Assembly: GCA_028872685.1 (NCBI GenBank)
Contig: JAPKEI010000059.1
Location: forward strand, 1 to 11,422
Source of the DNA: Verrucomicrobiota bacterium
Lineage (GTDB): Bacteria > Verrucomicrobiota > Verrucomicrobiia > Limisphaerales > UBA1100
Reading direction: 5' to 3'
DNA: 11,422 nucleotides
A model generated the notes under the pieces. It saw only the letters and a program-made list of their open reading frames with translations, ran no database searches and was not told where the DNA came from. Each line of letters begins with the position of its first letter. The stretch's first letter is position 1. The position numbers and the translations under genes are program-made. Positions 8,217 to 11,422 of the stretch are shown in pieces.

Positions 8217-8399
8217 ATGAGACAACTGAAACTTACCTTGGACGGGCCGGGCACCCGAACCACACACGTGGTGTACCGGCGTTATCAACCGCAGGCAGAT
8301 TGGTGGTTCCGGCAGATTCGCGAGAATCTCAATGCCGAACCGCAACCGGCAAGCATACCCGAACCCGCGCCCGCGCAGGAAACCTTTCGCTGGCGTTGA
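8217..8399 (+). CDS. Small hypothetical protein (60 aa)
   Basis: A 60-residue reading frame, not recognised. It begins MRQLKLTLDGPG, has an aromatic motif ADWWFRQIREN (residues 27-37) and ends in a proline- and alanine-rich tail. There is no signal peptide, membrane segment or cysteine pair, so it should be a small soluble basic protein. In its favour: a G-rich stretch about 7 nt before the ATG, a candidate promoter upstream, and a protein-like composition with a clear two-part layout. It shares its strand with the sigma gene, 237 bp downstream, and is divergent from the kinase gene. Against it: the length is short enough to arise by chance in GC-rich DNA. Confidence 0.5.
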   Translation: MRQLKLTLDGPGTRTTHVVYRRYQPQADWWFRQIRENLNAEPQPASIPEPAPAQETFRWR

Positions 8400-8477
8400 A
8401 TAGAAGATTTCAAAGCAAGGCTACACTCGCATGAAAACACGCGCAGACACGGTTGGGTTAAAACACGACTGCCGACC

Positions 8478-8511
8478 TCCTGGCACCTCCTCTCTCTATC
8501 CACAGCCAGGA
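8478..8511 (+). ncRNA. Hairpin 1 of a possible structured leader or small RNA
   Basis: TCCTGGC (8478-8484) pairs perfectly with GCCAGGA (8505-8511). The 20-nt loop (8485-8504) is pyrimidine-rich and carries ACCTCCT, a match to the anti-Shine-Dalgarno sequence. A second ACCTCCT lies at 8475-8481, partly in the stem. No promoter for a separate transcript could be identified with confidence. Confidence 0.35.
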
Positions 8512-8517
8512 TCCACC

Positions 8518-8543
8518 CGGCCGCCTGTCCCCTCGGGCGGCCG
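8518..8543 (+). ncRNA. Hairpin 2 of a possible structured leader or small RNA
   Basis: CGGCCGCC (8518-8525) pairs perfectly with GGCGGCCG (8536-8543), giving an 8-bp all-GC stem with a 10-nt loop containing CCCC. It lies 7 nt after hairpin 1 and 5 nt before hairpin 3. No T-run follows it, so it is not an ordinary intrinsic terminator. Confidence 0.4.
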
Positions 8544-8548
8544 ACCCC

Positions 8549-8599
8549 TTGGCGACACCCGCCCCGGCACATCCCCAGTGCCGGGCGGGCGTTAGCCAA
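8549..8599 (+). ncRNA. Hairpin 3: long GC-rich stem-loop before the sigma gene
   Basis: This stem has about 20 base pairs. Eight pairs close the 7-nt loop ATCCCCA (8563-8570 with 8578-8585). Then come a bulged C8562, four more pairs, a mismatch, three pairs, and a closing TTGGC/GCCAA helix (8549-8553 with 8595-8599). It ends 37 nt before the sigma start codon. A smaller GGCG-TTGTG-CGCC hairpin follows just before that start. It has no downstream T-run, so a leader element or small RNA fits better than a terminator. Confidence 0.45.
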
Positions 8600-8636
8600 T
8601 TTGTGAATCAATCGGCGTTGTGCGCCATGCTAACTT

Positions 8637-9272
8637 ATGATGCAATCCGCACCTATGAAGGCTGACCCGCCATTGCTCGAAACCCGCAGCAGCCTCATCA
8701 ACCGACTCAAAGCCACCATCAACGGCGAGAGCTGGGAGGTGTTCTTCAATACGTACTGGGAGCTCATCTACAGCGTGGCCCGCCGAAAGGGACTTTCTGA
8801 AGCCGACTCGCAAGACATCGTGCAAGAAACCATCCTCAAGGTTCACAAGAGCCTCGACCGGTTTCAATACAACCGCGAACGTGGCAGCTTCAAGGGATGG
8901 CTTCGCACCATCACCCGCTCGCGCTTGGTTGAGCATTACAAAAAAAAACAACGTCAACCGCCAACCCAACAACCGCGCGAAGACGAAGACGACCCACTCG
9001 CCAACCTCGCCGACCCACAAGGGCCGGAGCTGGATCGCATCTGGAGCGAAGAATGGTCGCGCAGCCTGATTCAGCGCTCCCTCGCTTTCCTCAAGCAACA
9101 GGTAAGCCTCAAACAATATCAGATTTTCAAGTGCCACTGCATCGACGAATGGACCGTGAAAGAAGTGTGCGATGCGCTCAACGTCAATGCCGCGCAAGTG
9201 TATATGGCCAAACAACGCGTCGGTAAAATTTTCGCCGCCAAGCTGGAACGATTAAAACAAGAAGAAGAGTAA
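8637..9272 (+). CDS. ECF-type RNA polymerase sigma-70 factor
   Basis: A 211-residue sigma factor with only regions 2 and 4, as in the ECF group. Region 2 spans about 28-105, with DSQDIVQETIL (57-67) for core binding and a -10 recognition segment around RGSFKGWLRTITRSR (82-96). A charged, proline-rich linker (about 102-140) follows. Region 4 (about 145-205) holds a helix-turn-helix at WTVKEVCDALNVNAAQVY (172-189) for the -35 element. No clear Shine-Dalgarno precedes the first ATG; ATGs also follow at codons 2 and 7, so the start is uncertain by up to six codons. No anti-sigma gene is adjacent. The nearby divergent membrane kinase is a plausible regulator, as in known kinase-linked ECF groups, but that is inference. 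A run of nine A (8940-8948) lies inside the gene after region 2. Confidence 0.9.
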   Translation: MMQSAPMKADPPLLETRSSLINRLKATINGESWEVFFNTYWELIYSVARRKGLSEADSQDIVQETILKVHKSLDRFQYNRERGSFKGWLRTITRSRLVEHYKKKQRQPPTQQPREDEDDPLANLADPQGPELDRIWSEEWSRSLIQRSLAFLKQQVSLKQYQIFKCHCIDEWTVKEVCDALNVNAAQVYMAKQRVGKIFAAKLERLKQEEE

Positions 9273-9302
9273 ATCCTCCCCACTTGCCGCAACCCTAGAA
9301 TC

Positions 9303-9322
9303 AAAAAAAAATAGGGGCAAAA
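9303..9322 (-). terminator. Possible terminator tract after tRNA-Arg
   Basis: On the minus strand a run of nine T (9311-9303) lies about 18 nt after the tRNA CCA end. A short GCCCC upstream could pair with GGGC at the tRNA 3' end, but the stem is weak and the loop long. The T-run may help stop the tRNA transcript before it enters the convergent sigma gene. Confidence 0.25.
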
Positions 9323-9328
9323 GGAATT

Positions 9329-9405
9329 TGGTACGCCCTGAGGGAATCGAACCCCCAACCTCCTGATCCGTAATCAGGTGCTCTATCCAATTGAGCTAAG
9401 GGCGC
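9329..9405 (-). tRNA. tRNA-Arg (anticodon ACG)
   Basis: A complete cloverleaf of 74 nt plus an encoded CCA. The anticodon arm is CCTGA-TTACGGA-TCAGG, which gives anticodon ACG (arginine, CGN codons, normally modified to inosine). The D arm is GCTC/GAGC with GG in the loop. The T arm has loop TTCGATT closed by GGGGG/CCCTC, and the variable loop has 5 nt. The acceptor stem pairs fully except for a G1-U72 wobble; the discriminator is A. The gene sits between the convergent sigma gene and the end of the esterase gene. No clear promoter is visible in the 62 bp upstream. Confidence 0.96.
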
Positions 9406-9467
9406 AGCCGGAGAGCTAGAATTACCCTCAAAGGATAGCCTCGGCAAGGCAATTTTTAATGGACAGG

Positions 9468-10340
9468 TTAGTTGTTTAAAAACTTTCGTTGCTTCAGCCA
9501 GTACACCAGATCATTGGTCCATGGGTGCAACTTACCTTCGGCACGATTACCGCCCAGCCCCAGCCCGTGCCGACCGGCTTCGTACACGTGTAAGTCCACC
9601 CGGACGCCCTGCCGCTTCAATGCGCTGGCGAAAAGCAAACTGTTTTCCACCGGCACGGCTTTATCTTCCCACGTGTGCCAGATGAAACACGGTGGAGAAT
9701 CTCGCCGCACTTGCAATTCATTGGAAAGCAGTTTCACCAATGCCGGGGAAGGATTGGTGCCGAGCAAATTACGCTTAGAACCCTGATGTGTGAATTTGCC
9801 GAGACTAATGACGGGGTAACACAGGATCGCCGCATCCGGACGTGAGCTAACGCGATCGATGAGATCTTCCGCATCCATATCGCCCGCATCAAAATGAGCC
9901 ACAATGGTGGAAGTTAAATGGCCACCCGCAGAAGAGCCCATCACACCAATTCGTTGCGGATCAATTTCCCAATCTTTCGCACGATAGCGCACAGTGCGAA
10001 TGGCACGGGAAACATCCTGCAACATCACCGGATGTCGATAGCCCGCCGAACCAAGGCGGTATTTCAAAACGAAACAATGAATGCCTTTCGTCGTCAGCCA
10101 ATCCGAGTAGCCTTTGCCTTCGTGCGGAGCCAATCCGCCATAGCCGCCACCGGGGCAAATTACAATCGCCGCACCCGTGGGCTTGGCTGCCCAGAAAGGT
10201 GTGAGCGTGGGAATGTCTCGCGGTGCGTCGCCCTTTTGTCCGGGAGCTTTACCGGGCCACAGTGGGAATTCCTTTTGTGGAAGATTTGCCGCGAACACAT
10301 TCACGGCCAAAAAAACGGGGAGCAAACGAATCAATTGCAT
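9468..10340 (-). CDS. Secreted alpha/beta-hydrolase, acetyl-xylan/feruloyl esterase-like (BD-FAE type)
   Basis: A 290-residue carboxylesterase with a signal peptide (about 1-18, cleavage near VFA-AN), so it is exported. The alpha/beta-hydrolase fold is shown by the oxyanion motif PGGGY (63-67), the nucleophile elbow GSSAGG with Ser137, the acid Asp226 in EDKAVP, and His258 in GRHGLGLG. This set and spacing match the family often annotated as acetyl-xylan esterase, BD-FAE or endo-xylanase B-like hydrolase, common in polysaccharide-degrading Verrucomicrobiota, Planctomycetes and Bacteroidetes. Removal of acetyl or feruloyl groups from plant or algal polysaccharide is the likely role; the exact substrate cannot be read from the sequence. 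It starts 9 nt after the dipeptidase stop codon on the same strand, so the two are probably co-transcribed. No glycoside hydrolase lies in the window. Confidence 0.88.
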   Translation of the reverse strand: MQLIRLLPVFLAVNVFAANLPQKEFPLWPGKAPGQKGDAPRDIPTLTPFWAAKPTGAAIVICPGGGYGGLAPHEGKGYSDWLTTKGIHCFVLKYRLGSAGYRHPVMLQDVSRAIRTVRYRAKDWEIDPQRIGVMGSSAGGHLTSTIVAHFDAGDMDAEDLIDRVSSRPDAAILCYPVISLGKFTHQGSKRNLLGTNPSPALVKLLSNELQVRRDSPPCFIWHTWEDKAVPVENSLLFASALKRQGVRVDLHVYEAGRHGLGLGGNRAEGKLHPWTNDLVYWLKQRKFLNN

Positions 10341-10349
10341 GCCCGAAGG

Positions 10350-11414
10350 CTACCACGCCTCGCGCAGGAAGCGTAGGAAATTACCGTGCATCACACCGGC
10401 AATGTCATCTTCTGAATACCCGCGGCCGGAGAGCAATGCCGGCAGCCGTTGGAGATCGGCAATGGTATCGAGATCGCCCGGGCTTTGCTCACGGCCATAA
10501 CCACCATCGAGATCGGTGCCAATGCCGATGTGGCGTGCGTTGCCCGCGAGTTGGCAGATGTGATCCATATGATCAATAACGTGCTCCAGCTTCAGACCAG
10601 AAGATTCAGGCGTGGTCTCACCGCGTTGCCAATTTGGCACCATCATCCATGCGTCCAAGGCACCGCCAATCACCGCTCCGCGCTCAATCAATCGCAGGAT
10701 TTGTTCATCGGAAAACTGTCGATCATTCGGCACCAACGCGCGGCAATTATTGTGGCTCGCCCAAATGGGCCCACCAAACACATCCAATGCCTCCGCAAAA
10801 CTCTCATCACACAAATGCGTGGCATCGAGGATCAACTTGAGCCGCTCCATTTCCGCGAGCAACTCCCGGCCTCGCGGACCCAGGCCGCCGGTACTCGCCG
10901 TACCCTGCGCGTAGGTGCCCGGACCGTAATGCGAAAGGCCTAGCGCGCGCAGCCCTTGCGCGTGAGATTTCTCCAACCATGCGGGCGTGATGATGGAGTC
11001 CGCGCCTTCGAGTGAAAGAATGTAGCCGATCGGCGCATCGTCCGGAGGATTGGTTTCCCAAAGCTCGACGTGGCAGCTGAGTTCAGTGGCATTGGTAATT
11101 TGGACCATCTCGCCTTGTGCCTCCATCGCGCGATACCATGCGAGCTGTCCCTGGGTTTGCGCCCACGCCTGCTCCGGTGAGTGCCAGCCGGATAGCCGAT
11201 TGCCCTGTTTCACATAGCGCGCAATCTGCGTGGCCACACACAACCCCACACGTCCGCGCCGCATTTCGGGCAACGACACGGTCCCCTGCCCGCGATCTGT
11301 TTTGTCGGCCATCCCGACCTCACGTTCGCGCAAAACAGAAACGGGTTGCGTGAAATCGCGATTCCACTCCATGGCGTTCATGGCGAGATCAAGGTGGGCA
11401 TCAAAAATCCACAT
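10350..11414 (-). CDS. Membrane dipeptidase family protein (peptidase M19)
   Basis: A 354-residue zinc dipeptidase of the renal dipeptidase family. These enzymes cleave dipeptides, including some with D-amino acids, using two metal ions in a TIM barrel. The expected ligands are visible: His7 and Asp9 in DAHLD, the bridging Glu136 in SLEGAD, His200 in DATHL and His221 in SHNNCR. The GTDLDGG motif (299-305) supplies Asp301 or Asp303. The C-terminal NFLRFLRE is also typical. No signal peptide is present, so unlike its animal namesake and its operon partner it should be cytoplasmic. The start fits the family, whose metal motif lies close to the N-terminus, but only 8 nt upstream are visible, so no ribosome binding site can be judged and an earlier start is not excluded. 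Peptide recycling is plausible; the substrate is unknown. Confidence 0.92.
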   Translation of the reverse strand: MWIFDAHLDLAMNAMEWNRDFTQPVSVLREREVGMADKTDRGQGTVSLPEMRRGRVGLCVATQIARYVKQGNRLSGWHSPEQAWAQTQGQLAWYRAMEAQGEMVQITNATELSCHVELWETNPPDDAPIGYILSLEGADSIITPAWLEKSHAQGLRALGLSHYGPGTYAQGTASTGGLGPRGRELLAEMERLKLILDATHLCDESFAEALDVFGGPIWASHNNCRALVPNDRQFSDEQILRLIERGAVIGGALDAWMMVPNWQRGETTPESSGLKLEHVIDHMDHICQLAGNARHIGIGTDLDGGYGREQSPGDLDTIADLQRLPALLSGRGYSEDDIAGVMHGNFLRFLREAW

Positions 11415-11422
11415 CGGCGGAG

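Noticed and set aside
8401..8636. Known structured RNA (RNase P, SRP RNA, tmRNA, 6S) on either strand
   Set aside because: I compared the conserved cores I know (for example the SRP GGAAGCAGCC core, the RNase P start and the tmRNA tRNA-like end) with both strands and found none.
8592..9215. Minus-strand open frame of 207 aa opposite the sigma gene
   Set aside because: The plus strand has clear sigma region 2 and 4 motifs here. The antisense frame starts inside the sigma gene, and its leucine- and valine-rich composition mirrors the Glu/Lys/Gln-rich sense protein.
9329..9405. tRNA gene as an integration site for a mobile element
   Set aside because: No integrase, no repeat of the tRNA 3' end and no foreign-looking genes are seen nearby in the window.

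Overview
The window looks like a chromosomal segment of a Verrucomicrobiota-type bacterium, of moderate to high GC by eye. This rests on gene content, not on a marker gene. A membrane-anchored Hanks-type kinase lies beside an ECF sigma factor, and there is a large bacterial alpha-2-macroglobulin, a class A penicillin-binding protein and a secreted BD-FAE-like esterase. Planctomycetes also pair kinases with ECF factors but generally lack class A PBPs, which favours Verrucomicrobiota or Lentisphaerae.

Region 1 (1-7993, minus strand) reads, in transcription order, Ser/Thr kinase, then an 87-bp gap, then an alpha-2-macroglobulin of 1874 aa with a CVEQ thioester, then penicillin-binding protein 1C. 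The last two genes overlap by 8 nt, and the pbpC gene runs off the left edge of the window. The macroglobulin and PBP1C form the known yfhM-pbpC pair: a periplasmic protease trap next to a peptidoglycan synthase thought to mend the wall. The kinase upstream is the unusual addition.

Region 2 (7994-8636) is a divergent control region. It holds candidate promoter elements, an 11-bp direct repeat, several DnaA-box-like 9-mers, a small 60-codon plus-strand gene (8217-8399), and a very GC-rich stretch (8475-8626) that can fold into three or four consecutive hairpins with C-rich loops just before the sigma gene.

Region 3 (8637-9405) holds an ECF-type sigma-70 factor on the plus strand and, convergent to it, a tRNA-Arg(ACG) with encoded CCA.

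Region 4 (9468-11414, minus strand) is a two-gene unit. A membrane-dipeptidase-family (M19) peptidase is followed 9 nt later by a secreted alpha/beta-hydrolase of the acetyl-xylan/feruloyl esterase type.

The most intriguing parts are the kinase, small-ORF and sigma cluster with its structured intergenic DNA, and the coupling of a kinase to the macroglobulin-PBP1C defence and repair pair. No insertion sequence, CRISPR array or phage gene was seen.
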